A DNA stretch of 64,000 bases from positions 1,302,001-1,366,000 of the forward strand of contig JAALGY010000032.1 in NCBI GenBank assembly GCA_032358165.1, given 5' to 3'. The notes beneath the pieces were generated by a model that saw only the letters and a program-made list of their open reading frames with translations, made no database searches and was not told the origin of the DNA. The translations under genes were made by a program, and so were the position numbers. Below, one piece after another: positions 10,844-21,997 of this stretch (position 1 is its first letter; every line of letters starts with the position of its first letter). Source of the DNA: Diplosphaera chodatii (lineage: Eukaryota > Chlorophyta > Trebouxiophyceae > Prasiolales > Stichococcaceae).

Positions 10844-12837
10844 CTAAAACTTGTACACCTGCATTGGTACCATTCATTTCATTGCAATGCTCAGGGAAGA
10901 GGTGTGTACAGTACACACACGCCTGGTCTGTTTGCCCACGAGCGCTGTAATCACCTGGTCTGCTGTGTAGCCCATCTCTTTCAGCAGGCCCTGCAGCTCG
11001 CCCTGGGACTTGTCCTTTGCTTTGTCACCCGAGATGGCCTGCATGGACATGATGCGAGAAGCTGACATCTTAGCAGGCCATACATGAGCGTCAGGTTTCA
11101 CATATTGCATGCGGTGCAGCAGCCAGTCTTGGCAAGTCAGCCGACGACCTACGTTCATCATCGGTGGAGGACCGCAGACCAGGATCCAGTTGTCATCGCT
11201 GGGCGGCGGCAAATGCTGCTTCACAACGTCCGCTGTCACATAGCCCACGCCACCCTTCCAGTCCTCTTTCCTCGATGGCTTGTCGAGCATGTAATGCACC
11301 TGCAGCATGCAATGTGTGCATGGATACTGCCCATACAGGCAGATGTCTGAGGACAACGACTGACGGGCATAGGTGAGCCTATTGTGATGTTGCTGCGCTC
11401 ATTGCTGCCAAACCTTAAAGTTGTCATGCTCGCGTTGCATCTTGTCGAGATTCTCACTCAAAATGATGTCGTCCTCGCTCTGGTTGGCAAACACGAGGGA
11501 CACCTGCACAGACTGCAATGCATTGCAATGCAGAGCAGTGGCTGCACGACCCCATAGAAAGCTCCCAATATTACAGGTTCTCACGGCTGCCACGGCGCTT
11601 GCCTGTGTCTTGTCATCCTTGTCGGATAATATCCGGGAGGCCACCTGCATCATGGGCGTCAGCCCGCTGCCGCCAGCAATCATGCCTGCAGTGATGTGTT
11701 ACCATGTGTTGACCCAAATGAGGAATCACTGCCATCTTGACATGCTAATGCTCATGTTGGCAAAATACTGTCCGCTCACCGATACTCTTCTTCATGTTAG
11801 TCTTGTATGCGAACTTTGGTATAGGCCCCTTGACCTCCAGCTCATCGCCCACCTTCCATTGCAGCAACGTTGTGTTCAAACTCTGTTTTGCGGCTGTTGC
11901 CACACAAATGTGCAGTGCTGCAGATGGTAGCAAGCGGCCAACCTGCAGCTCCCCTATGTGCTTGCTCATCTTTCCTGTTGGGTACACCTTCACAACCAGA
12001 TCAAAGTGTCCGACTGGCTCTGGCATCTCTGCTGATGTCACAGGTGTGTAGGGTCGGATGACCTGCTTCTTTGACCCGTCCTCATCTTCCGATCCAATGG
12101 GCGCCCTGCAGCGGTGAGGAGTGCGTTCGCGCCTATACCCACCAGAGGACACGCCAGCAAGGATGATGTGGATGCCATAGACTCACCTGGTCAGGAAGCA
12201 TGAAGCCTGCAACAGGACAACAAAGCATCACATATGCGTACTGTCCGCACTTCAACAGGGTGTGCCACATGCACGTACTGCAAACACAGCTGGCCCGTTC
12301 TACCAAACAACTTACCACCGGCAAGCCTAGCGGCGTGTCTGGTGTCGGCAGCTCAAAGCGTAGAGAGTGGGTGCCAATGCCTGCGCACGTGGTAGACTGA
12401 CATGTTAAGCACGGGGTGCAGGCAGCATAGATGCTATGCACCTGATCGTCGACCGAGGCAGATACACGTTGTCGCGCTCTCCAAATCATTCCCTACGACC
12501 CTGCCCACCTGTGGCGTCGTTGTGTGTCAGCACCCGGCGCTCCACCACCTTGAAGCTGCGCCAGTCCTTTGGGTCCAGCGCCGGCTTCGCCTCCTCGGCG
12601 TGGGCCATTGACGGCCAGCCCTGCGATCGTCAGTTGGTGATATTGCTTAGGGTAGTCGGTGATCGATCACAGGGACTTCGAGACCAACAGGCATGGCATG
12701 GTATCTTATGCATTAGATGGAGAAGTCAAGAGCACCGTCGTCTGCGCTGTGAATGCTGCTCCGCCGAGACCCATGACAGATGCGGCTGCTGCACCCATCA
12801 TCGTGCGTCGCGACAGCGACAGCAGGCGCGCTGCCAT
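10844..12837 (-). CDS. NADH-cytochrome b5 reductase, mitochondrial type
   Basis: Eleven minus-strand exons close in phase: 12837-12736, 12620-12509, 12380-12316, 12206-12187, 12105-11943, 11852-11780, 11685-11603, 11503-11414, 11299-11153, 11038-10955 and 10858-10844, giving 317 residues. The N-terminus (MAARLLSLSRRTMMGAAAAS) is basic and hydrophobic, like a mitochondrial presequence or anchor. FAD-binding RPYTPV (117-122), GKMSKHI, NADH-binding GGSGLTPM (about 183-190) and CGPPPM (278-283) are intact. The enzyme passes electrons from NADH to cytochrome b5 for sterol and fatty-acid modification. One exon is 20 nt and the last is 15 nt, encoding only VYKF before the stop; the family indeed ends in a Phe after a short hydrophobic strand. 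One intron is GC-AG (CAG|gcaagc at 11602). Confidence 0.92.
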
Positions 12838-13105
12838 GATGCCGATGATAGCTAGAGCAAGTTGAGTTGATGACGTTTGGGATCGCCAGCAGTTACAATA
12901 CAATCAAATAATCACCGATCGGCTGTTGCTGTGCTGAGAGTTTACGTTTGTACGTCGATGCGAGTGTTGTGCAAACATGCACGTTCAACGTTTCATCAAC
13001 TGCACCACTTGTGCACATTATTGCATGGCCTGCTTCCTCCCAACTGCCCCAGCAGGCTGCAGGAAGCAGAGCATGCCAACTCCGCTTGTGCCATCTGCCA
13101 AACCA

Positions 13106-16100
13106 TCAATCCTGGCATGCAGCCACAGCAGACTGCCGGTTGGTATGCAGAGCCGACCGTTGCTTCTTGCCCTTGCCGCTGCTGACCGGCGTCGCCACAT
13201 TTCCGTCATTGAGACTGCGGGATGCAAGCGGGGTTCGGCGACCTGAGCCGGGCGCCGGACTCTGCATTGTGGTACCTGTGAGACAAGTCAAGCAGTCAGG
13301 CAAGGGTCATCGGGCGAACCTTGCAGCTGATTCAGTTGATCAAATCAACTGGAGCAAGTTTGGCTTGAGGTCACCAAATATGTATATCTGTTGAAACTAG
13401 CCAGTACACCCACCAGGTGTGAGCTGCTTGCGGGGTTGCGTGGACTCCAGAGCCGACTTGCTGGGGGTCAGGTCAGCCCGGCGTGACGGGCCAAGCTCCA
13501 CCTGTGCCGTTCGTGCTGCAAAGTTGAGGCTCGACAGCGTCTCGCTGGTGGATGCGGCCTCCGGAGCAACATTGCAGACCAGCAGCGTCTTGGAACTTGT
13601 GGCAGTGCATAGCGCATCCTGCAGCGCCTGCATTGCAGCAGTGCCACCGTCATCACTAGCATAGGCCAACACAAGCAAATTTTGTGGCCATGGTGTTGTC
13701 GTACAGGTTGCAGCACCCATACCAAAATGCCAACTCGTGAACAGTGAGGTGTTTGGCATGCCAGTGCAGCCCTGGGGACTGAATCATCCGGGTGCGGGAC
13801 CTGGGTCAGCTTGGAGTTGCGGTATGGAATGTGCGGGCTGCCCTGCTGCAGCGCCGCAATGACATCGCCCAGTGCTGACAACGAGCGGTTGATGCACTGC
13901 GCCTCCCTGAGCTGCTGCCCCGCCGCCTCTGACTTGGCCACACGCTCAGACCCTGTAGACGGTGGACCCAGCAAGTACACCTTTCACAACATGGTGTGCA
14001 TGCCAATGCATAAGATAGAAGCACATCTGACAGTGTGCTGGCGGGCGTCCAGCCGGCTAGCAGTCGGGTTGTTCACCTGCCAGATCGACGAGGTGCAGCA
14101 CACTGGGAGTGCTGCCGCCTGCAGGCTGCAGCCGCACCGACAGCACACTGTGGCTGCGGCTGCTGTGCTCATTCATGTTGGTGCGTGCAGTGGCCCGGTT
14201 GCGGGCTGCCTCCTGCAGCAGCACCCAGAGCGTCAGGGTTCCAGGACACAACAAGCAGAACGTCTGATTGACGTGCACAGGTCACATAGTAACATGCACA
14301 GACACTTCAGCAGACTTGGGCACGGCACCTTCAGCACAGTGCAAATATCGTCTGCTGTGCCCACGCTGCGCCATGACAGGCCTGGAACGCGGTCAGCGCC
14401 TGTACGGCAACCGGTTGCCATCGCAGTGTAATCCACTGGTGCAGCTTACAGCAGGTTGCTGCTAGTGTACACAGGGCTGTTGCATGCCAACACAGCACCA
14501 TACAGCAGCGCTCGAGTGCACCTGGAGACAGCTGGCCGGCAGCAATGCCAGACACCTCCAGGTTCCCTGGCTCCTTGACCAGCAGGTCGCGCACGGCCTC
14601 GTTGTACACCTCCAGGTACGAGACGCTGAGCGACACCGCGCTCTGCCGCTGCTCCGCGCTCGCCACCTCAAACAGCGTGGTCAGCGCCCGGCTGTTGATG
14701 CCTGCGCACACCGTGCACGGTCACCGCACTGCCCGCTGCACAGTCAACTGAACACCACGGTGCCGCACAGGCATGCACTTCTGCATATAAGTCCTACTTG
14801 CACCGACATGTTACAGATTGTATAACAGCCAGCCGTGCTATGAGGAGTCACCAGGGGCAGACGCGGTGCCATCCATGGTATGCGTCTTCCCACTGCCGGT
14901 CTGGCCATACGCAAAGATGCAGCCATTGTAGCCATCCAGCACAGACCGGACCAGCGGCTGAACTTCCTCATACACGTCGTCCTGCATCGTGTGGTCCCGT
15001 GTCAGAGGGTGCTGGCTGAGCTGTGTCGCAAGGGCACACAGCTGCCAATTGTTTGGTGCGAAACATGCAGCGCGCTGAGGCTGACCTGAGATGCCTCAGG
15101 GCCAAATGTCGCATCGAACTCGAAATCCTGCAGTCGCTTGTCCATCCCAGATCGCACTACCACCGAGCCGGGCAGCGGGCACTCTACGGCAGCCGGGCCG
15201 GTGCCCAAGCATGGCCGCACCCTGGCCAGCACCCGGATGTTGCCGCGCAGCAGCTGCAGCTGCTCGTGCACCTACACAAGCGGAAGCATGCCATCAGCCA
15301 GAGCATGGTCACCTCAGATCACCTTCCCCATGCATCGTGCACTCTGAAGAAAACAACTCGACCCAGTGATATGGGCAGCCTGGTCACCTTCCGGCGCTGC
15401 TGCCGCTCAGCAAGGTATTTGCGCTCAGATTCGGCTGCCATCGCCTGGACAGACGCAAGCTCAGCATGCACAGCCCTGCTCTCCTGCTGTGCCCTTTCCA
15501 GGTGCCGCTGCGCGCTGTACAGCTCAGCCTGCACATGCCAGTGTGCAGCACGGGTCTCACAACTGCAGGCATACGCAGCAGATACCGGTGGCAATGAGTT
15601 CAACTGCACCCCCGCTTTCTAAACCGCATCCTGGGTGTTGCACCTGGAGTGCGCCAAATGTCAAGGCACTGTCCTGTGCCGCATCCAGCAAGCCCCTGAC
15701 CTGCCGCCGAAGCGCCACAGCGACATCCACGCCCCTGGCGAGCTCGGCTGCAGGCCCGGCAGATGTTGCATCAAGTTGGTGCTGCTACGAGTACTGTGCG
15801 CTGGCACATCCATGGCATATGCAAATCCTTGCAGTGCACCTGTCAGCTCCACAATGCGGTTTTGCAGGATAGCCTCCCGCTGGTAGGCGCTTGCAATGCT
15901 GCTCTGTAGCTTAGTTTCAGCACTTTTAGTTGCTGATCTTATACAGTGCAATTCTGCCTGCAGATCCACAGAATCACATCTTCTCTCCGCCCTGACCATT
16001 TGCCAAATACTGCATGTCAGCATGCTGTGCGCCGCAGGCAACCAGGTTACCTGGTACTTGCCACAATGTTGGTGCAGTTGGTCAAGCTCGGCCTCCAGAG

Positions 16101-16700
16101 CTGCCTGCCTCACTGACGTGAGTGCCGGCGTGGCAGGCACTGCCACATCCGTCTCATTCGACACCCCAGTGATGGCCTGTGATGCCACTTGCATGTCCGT
16201 ATCAGAGTCATCTTCGTAGCCTTCGACATCCGCCCTGCAGCAGGGACGAACAGCGTGACTGACGGAATTGCTCAGTTGCTCACCCTAAGAGCCAGCGCGG
16301 ACTTGTGGTATTGTCCTCGGTGCATACAGGGACAGCATGTTGTACCCAACGCTGAAGAGGTCCAGAGGGGAACGCTGCAGGAACGCTGCGATGCGCGTGA
16401 TCAAGCTGCTTGTATTGTCTCCTGCAACTCATATGCTCATGCATCAGGTTCAGTCCCAGCCGACAGCAGCCATGCCTCACACAAACAGACGTGGCGTGCT
16501 TGCATGCTCCAAGATTCGGTTGCAAGCTGGTTGGTACCTTGTACGCTGGAGCCTTGCAGGTCACGTGCATACAGGCGCTCTTCCAGCTGCGCTATCTTCG
16601 CGATCAGCCGGCCAATGATAGCGTCTGCTGCGGCTTCGCTCTGAGGTGTTCGCTCCTCTTCACGGCAGAATGGCATCTGCACACCTGGTGCGTCGGCCAT
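13106..16700 (-). CDS. Kinesin-14-like motor protein (C-terminal motor)
   Basis: The ATG at 16700 ([11 protein letters not shown]) starts a coiled-coil-rich N-terminal half (16.7-15.3 kb, several exons with only approximate borders). The neck [13 protein letters not shown] in exon 15271-15086 leads into the motor, the order typical of minus-end-directed kinesin-14. Motor exons fit in phase: 14981-14852 with P-loop GQTGSGKT, 14701-14522, 14399-14329, 14212-14077 with NEHSSRSH (switch I) and DLAG (switch II), 13952-13801 with [14 protein letters not shown], 13627-13414 ending the motor with LNFAAR, and 13275-13106, a serine/basic tail. ATP- and microtubule-binding motifs are intact, so an active motor for spindle or transport work is likely. 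The loop after NSKLT lacks the usual DSLGG and reads [14 protein letters not shown] instead. Confidence 0.87.
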
Positions 16701-17369
16701 GGTACAGCTTCACCTAAGGATTTCCGTGTTGCGGCAGGTTGGCGACCTGAACATGCAGGTGCTGCGCAGCCTCCTGGGGAGCACACGCTATGATTTGAGC
16801 TGTGTTGTCTTGAAATTGCGCAGTTTAGCGTGCAGCAGCTGCTCGATTCTCCTACATGTATAGCTACGCATGTGCGGCGACCATTGCGGAAGGCCTCTGC
16901 TTGAAAGTGCGTCTTGATAGGTTGTGCACCTTGCGAAGTGACCAGCTGACTTTCAGGCGTTCAAAGAGATCTCGGATCTCGAGATGATCGAGATCCGTTA
17001 GCGACTTGCACCCTTCAGCTCTCTACAGCACTGATCCAGGACTGGTCAGTTGCGACCAAACCGCTTGCAGGCAGACTTACATATCAGACCGCTGCATGCT
17101 GTTTGCATCGCAGATAAACACAGATAACCTTGTGAGAAGACATTGGTCCATCATGTTGGCAGCTGAGATGTTGCCGACGCAGAGCCGATCATCGGTCCTG
17201 GACTTCCTCATAAATGGAAGACGGGCAGCCAGCAGCGGCGAGCGGCACATGCTGCTGACTGGCTGCTGTCATGCCGCCATGCTGACTCGCCACCATGCCA
17301 CCACAAGTGCGCAGGCCTACGCCACAAGCAATATTGACGTGAGGTACATACTGAAGTATAGCGCATGTG
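16701..17369. other. Divergent intergenic region between kinesin-14 and UROS genes
   Basis: The two start codons point away from each other across about 670 bp. Around 16975-17000 there is a short palindromic stretch built from GAGATCTCGGATCTCGAGAT-like repeats. Part of this region could hold a transit-peptide exon for the UROS gene, which I cannot define. Confidence 0.4.
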
Positions 17370-18787
17370 ATGGAACCACGCTGCTGTGGATGCTGCGGTG
17401 TCACACCCGCGGCTTGGTGCGCAGGCAGGGTGCATGCCATGGCGCGCCCCGATGTGGTGCTGACACGGGAAGCGGGGAAGAACGGCGAGATGGCACGCCG
17501 CCTGAGGGAGCGCGCCGTGCAAGTGCTTGAGATCCCGCTGGTTGAGAGTGGCGAGGGCCCAGACAGGTGCTGACACGGCACCCGTGCATCGCCAATCACT
17601 GGGTACCCTGACAGGAGGCCACCTGATTATGGGCGGTTTCTCCAATTGCAGGGAGGCGCTGGTGCACGCCCTGCGGGATGATGTATATGACTGGGTCATC
17701 ATCACGTCTCCCGAGTCAGCGGCTGTGTTCATCGCTGGCTGGCAGGCAGCTGGGCGGCCCCAGGCAAGTGTCAATTGCCATTGCACACTGCAGGCGCTAA
17801 CACAGTCAATGGCTCAGTAGACCATGACGAGACTCATATAACCGGTTGGTAGCAGGTCAACCTGGCGGTTGTTGGAATGGGAACCGGCAGAGTACTGGAG
17901 GCAGAGGGGAGTGCAACCCTTCAGCCGCAGTTTGTTGCATCACAGGTAGAAGTTCGCCTTACTTTCCAGATCTTGATGTTATAATTTCTCTAGCAGTATG
18001 TCAACAGCTGCACGACTCACCAGAAGAATGTTGTTTTGTTGTGCGCTGCAGGCAGATGCTGTGCACCTATCAGCAGAATTGCCCCTGCAGCAGAATGGCA
18101 GCAAGCGGGTGCTGTACCCAGCATCGGCAAAAGCAGGCTCCGACCTGCAGGTAGGACCACCCACATGTGGCAGAGTCACCTGGTTAAACGTGATGCTGCC
18201 CAAATGAATCGCTGCAAGCCGTCAGCATGCTGCAGCATATGATGATGCTGACGTGCTTTCCCCAACGAGGTGTAGGATGGTCTGGCAGCCAGAGGGGTCC
18301 ACGTGGTGCGCCTGAACACCTACACCACACGGCAGGTGTCGTCTATCAGCGAAGACACTCTGGGGCTGGCGCGACAAGCGCGTGTGCTGGCTGTAGCCTC
18401 GCCATCTGCAGTCAAGTGCGCCGTGCATATTTGCTGACAGTCTTCGTGTTTCAAGCATGTTGCAAAGTAGCATGACGGGTCAGATTAGCATGGTCTGGGG
18501 AGTCTGCCGTTCACTGCACGGCCCCTGCAAAAGACCATCGTGTGTACCAAATCACCGTTCCAGCGAGTTGCTGTAGACGCATGGCGATGCCCGTTTCCTT
18601 CACATTGTGCAGGGCATGGGTGCAGATTGCGGGGTTGGATGGTTGCCCCGCTGTTGCATGCATTGGCAGCACATCAGCAAAGGCTGCACGGCAGCTTGGC
18701 ATCGCACAAGTGTATGCCCCAGCGCGGCCAGGGTTGGATGGGTTCGTCGATTCAATCATGCAAGCACTTGATACAGTGCCTGCTTAA
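17370..18787 (+). CDS. hemD: Uroporphyrinogen-III synthase
   Basis: Exons 17370-17566, 17652-17763, 17856-17945, 18052-18150, 18276-18415 and 18613-18787 join in phase for about 270 residues. The opening [19 protein letters not shown], then [57 protein letters not shown] and [14 protein letters not shown] are the conserved blocks of HemD/UROS. The enzyme cyclises hydroxymethylbilane to uroporphyrinogen III, the branch-point precursor of haem, chlorophyll and sirohaem, in plastids. Similarity is spread over both lobes as expected. The second intron begins with GC in perfect GC-donor context (CAG|gcaagt at 17764). The ATG at 17370 precedes a short Cys-rich stretch; MARPDVV at 17439 is an alternative, and a plastid transit exon may lie upstream. 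The stop is only 24 bp before a terminal-inverted-repeat element. Confidence 0.85.
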
Positions 18788-18811
18788 TTCTTGATGAATA
18801 TGCTACCATCT

Positions 18812-18845
18812 GCCCTACCAGAATCTGGAGCATTTTCCCCACGGG
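18812..18845 (+). repeat. Left terminal inverted repeat (34 bp)
   Basis: Starts GCCCTACCAGAATCTGGAG and is the exact reverse complement of 19422-19455. Confidence 0.9.
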
Positions 18846-19214
18846 AAAGTTGGGGAGAACGGGGGAGCATAGGTGAACTGTGGGGACAACTGGGGAGAAT
18901 CAGGGTCCTGCGGCCGATGCCAGGGAAAAATGGGGAAAAACAGGGAAAATTACAAATCTACATTGGGCAATCAAGGGATATTTGGGGAAATCTGGGGAAA
19001 ATCCTGGACCGACGACGGCGGCCAAGGGAAATCTGGGGAACTTCAGGGAAAAATTCTTATATACGGTGGGAAATTTTCGCGCCGTATTTGGGAAAACGGC
19101 GGTAGGTCTTCCATATATAGCACGGCAAACGCCTACGTGGCATCAATTTGACAAAAGCTTGAAATGTAAGGCATGGCAGCGGTCAGCTGGTACTTTGTGT
19201 GATCCATGGGTCTA

Positions 19215-19225
19215 GGTTCGAATCC
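19215..19225 (+). promoter_or_regulatory. tRNA-type RNA polymerase III B box inside the TIR element
   Basis: The 11 bases GGTTCGAATCC match the B-box consensus GGTTCGANTCC exactly. About 35-40 bp upstream, around 19171-19187, GGCAGCGGTCAGCTGGTA is A-box/D-arm-like, with a 4-bp stem. The whole does not fold into a convincing tRNA cloverleaf, so it is best seen as a tRNA-derived relic. Confidence 0.45.
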
Positions 19226-19421
19226 CCGGGACCACGCTCGGGATTTGTTTTATTTTTACTTGGGAAGTTACGGTTAAACTACGGTGTTTTTCGGGGAGTC
19301 GGGGTGAAATTTGGGGAGCCTTGGGGAGAAATGTCCCCTTTCCCCCCGAAATTCCCCTGCCCTAGAGTACTTCGCGGACTCCCTGAAACTCCCTCGATAT
19401 CCCCAATTTCCCCCAGGAATC

Positions 19422-19455
19422 CCCGTGGGGAAAATGCTCCAGATTCTGGTAGGGC
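19422..19455 (-). repeat. Right terminal inverted repeat (34 bp)
   Basis: Exact reverse complement of 18812-18845; beyond it the arms match only loosely. Confidence 0.9.
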
Positions 19456-20238
19456 TGGCAGTGAGCGGTGCACAATGCATTGGAGGATTCGTCAGTGTTG
19501 TCTCACGGCACAACTATGCAGAAGCAGCTTTCAGCACATAAGTGACTCCCTTGCAGTCACCAACTTGCGGCAGGTCCATCGATTCAGCCCAGGTAAGATA
19601 CCCAGAGCCATGCCAAAAGCCCTCAGGGCGTGTAAAGGGTATTGGCATCTGCCACCGGCCATCTACCCTGTTGACTAACCCGCCGGTAGCCGACATCGAT
19701 CGGCTGTTCAGGATGGTTCAGCGTCGCTGTGCAGGACGCAAGGACACTGATTCAATCCCATTTCAGGAGGCTTTCACCTACAGAGCGTGTTCGCAGCTCT
19801 CGCGTCGGTGATGGCTTGCGACACACTTTCGTAGAGCACCGTCGCAGCCGAGCAACTGTCACACGCAACAGGCCATCCGCACAGCCGCGAGACTTCGGTT
19901 TGATCACCTGAAAGGTGTGAGTTGAATTGCCGGCGTGATCTTGCAGTCTGCAGGTGCTGATAGTTGAAGATTTGTGTCCCGAACTGCATCGCGCGTGCAT
20001 TTTCGAGCACACGAATGATGTCAGGCATGTCTAGGAAGCATGGCAAAATATTGTTATCGTTTTGCTCGGTCTATGGGCGCATTCAACCTGTGTCCAGTCG
20101 CTGACCGCTGCTGCACAAAGTGTCCCTTTCCCTGCATAAAGAAGATGTCCAGAACATCTACGACCAGAACTCTGATGTCCTGCTCCACTGATTCGATGAT
20201 GACACATGTAATGATACTTTGACGTCGCGCAGGTGTCC
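19456..20238. other. Unresolved region upstream of the MYND gene
   Basis: No gene is called with confidence. A plus-strand exon candidate lies at about 19690-19805 (DRLFRMVQRRC, ending at a gtgatg donor). On the minus strand, 20046-19955 reads DMPDIIRVLENARAMQFG and 20175-20090 reads DIRVLVVDVLDIFFMQ, both protein-like, but they do not join in phase and would overlap the MYND gene's 5' end. The region may hold upstream MYND exons or a small antisense gene. Confidence 0.3.
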
Positions 20239-21645
20239 ATGATGCTCGAGCTGACGTCTGGCCCATCATCCATGGCAGTGTGCAGCAGGGTCAGATATGC
20301 AGCCAGCAGCCAGGATCCGTTCCTTCTGGCTGCGACGGAGACTAGCCGCAGCAGAAACAGGCGGCGCAGCTTCCGTCTTGCGCTTCGACATGTGAACAAC
20401 GCGGCTGCGGGCGTCGAAAATAATCAGTGGCAGCTCACCGCCGCCAGCCTGCTGGCGGCACACTACCACAGCGAGGGCTTCATCGAGCTCAACGAAACGT
20501 TTCGTTCGCTTGTGATCGCCAGAGACATCGACACACCTCACGGGCTCAACGGTAAGAGGCGTCAGCAGATGCATGTCAGCACTGTTCCAGTTTTGCCCAG
20601 TCGTCTGAATCCAGCCGGTCAGTCTCCCTGCAGCCCGCACACCCGGCGGCAGCAATGGATTGCTCGACGGTGTATGGCAGCAGGTGTTGGCAGACAGTGT
20701 TGCCTCATTGCAGCAGCTGCTGAGCACTTGCTGGGAGGAGGCAGCCGCCTTAGCAGGCAGCGCACTTGCCAACCTTGCTGCACATGAGCTTGACTGCCGC
20801 CAGGAGCTGCTCAAGCTGGGCGTCCAGCTCAAGCATGTGCAGTGGACACTTCATACCGTAATGTGCAGGTGACTGTGCTGTGACCAGCAGCCACACTCTT
20901 GCGACACTGCCAAGCAGATCCGTTCTCATGCTCATTTGCCTGTTGGATGCTGAATGGTATTCGTAGTGGCAGCTTTGATGCCTGCAGCGTGTACAGCCGA
21001 TTGCTGCAGTGCCCGAACTCATCTCTGCACGGCGCAAGAGCAGCTCACACGAGTCGCCTGGAGGTACACGCACGGGCAGCGCAGGCACTGCGGCCGAGCG
21101 CCCCCCGAGCGCCTTTCGAACTGGGATGGGCGGCATGGGCCCGCGGGGAGTATCCCATGGCCGCAGCCCACTTCCGGCGTGCGCTGCTGCTGGCTGCCGA
21201 GGCAGACGACGACATCTTTGTTGCCGCTGGTGGCTGGGCCCTGGCAAGCTCCCTTGTGCTGGGTGGCGGAGGGCCAGTTGTGCAGGCGGCACAGGTCACA
21301 GGACTCATACAGATGGCGGTTGCCGCAGAAAAGCGGCTTCAGCAGTGGAGCATGGCCCCAGCCATCAGGTCCATTGTTGCGTTCGCTCGTGATCCGCTGC
21401 GGCGCCTGGCGCTTCCGGCTGGCAGCCTGTGCTTCCTGTCCATGCCTGAGCTCCGACACCTACCCCGCCATCAGCACACAGCCAAACCTCGGCGGCGCTG
21501 CGCCACCTGCAGACATAGCTTCCTGCATATGCTCCAGTGCAGCTGCTGCTGCCGGAGATGGTATTGCAGCCAGGAGTGCCAGGCTCGAAGCTGGACTGAG
21601 CATAGGCAGGAGTGCTGCAAGTGGAGCGCGAAGCATGGTGGCTGA
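20239..21645 (+). CDS. MYND zinc-finger protein with helical-repeat region
   Basis: Exons 20239-20551, 20634-20857 and 21010-21645 join in phase (phase 1, then 0), for about 390 residues from the ATG at 20239. The last 60 residues form a MYND finger: CATC near the start, then CSCCCRRWYCSQECQ, W, H and C, ending KHGG. MYND fingers bind proline-rich partner peptides. Before it is a region resembling TPR helices (FELGWAAWARGEYPMAAAHF). The first two exons are helical without a known domain. There is no SET domain, so this is not a typical SMYD methyltransferase. An acceptor at 20232 (cgcag) would read straight into the same frame, so the ATG may be internal and more exons may lie upstream. Confidence 0.65.
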
Positions 21646-21997
21646 TGTATGATGGGTGTTCGCAAACTCAGGACCCTGCTTGGCCACACGAAGCCAGGTG
21701 TTACAATATGTGTGTCAGTCTGATTCAGACCAGACGCTATCTACCAAAATGTCGGAAGATGTGATGGGCACAAACAGTGCACATGAGCAACAAGGCCAAT
21801 GTGGCATCACAACCACAACGACAGGCCAGCCTTCCAACTGTTTGTTGCACCTACCATCTGCAAAAGCGTATGCAATACTGTGCAGGTCAGCGCAGCCGGC
21901 CGCGGGCAGAGCCCTTGGCCGGTCGGCGGACCCACAGCAGCAGGGAGCTCACTCGATTGAACTGAGCGCTGAGCTACCCAGGCGGCGCCGGCCATGG
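21646..21997. other. Intergenic, convergent 3' ends
   Basis: This 352-bp spacer lies between the stops of the MYND gene (+) and the BFR1-like gene (-). No feature is seen. Confidence 0.5.

Larger units (their letters stand above)
18812..19455. mobile_element. Non-autonomous TIR element (MITE-like), 644 bp
   Basis: The two ends are perfect inverted copies of 34 bp (18812-18845 and 19422-19455). Inside them the similarity continues as degenerate arms made of repeated GGGGA/GGGAAA units on the left and their complement on the right. No transposase frame is present; open frames inside are by-products of the G-rich repeats. The centre carries a tRNA-type B box. I see no obvious target-site duplication at the borders. 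The structure fits a non-autonomous DNA transposon or a foldback element that entered the 3' region of the UROS gene. Confidence 0.7.

Noticed and set aside
16975..17000. Palindromic GAGATC-rich stretch as a replication origin or regulatory hairpin
   Set aside because: Too short and not repeated elsewhere; noted only as local dyad symmetry in a promoter region.
19165..19245. Intact tRNA gene
   Set aside because: Only the B box is perfect; the T stem, anticodon stem and acceptor stem do not pair convincingly.
19199..19678. 159-codon open frame across the right arm of the TIR element
   Set aside because: It arises from GGGGA/CCCC repeats and ends in flanking DNA; there is no transposase similarity.
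20266..20832. 188-codon minus-strand frame opposite the MYND gene
   Set aside because: The plus strand here has higher third-position GC and its exons join in matching phase; the minus frame has neither support.
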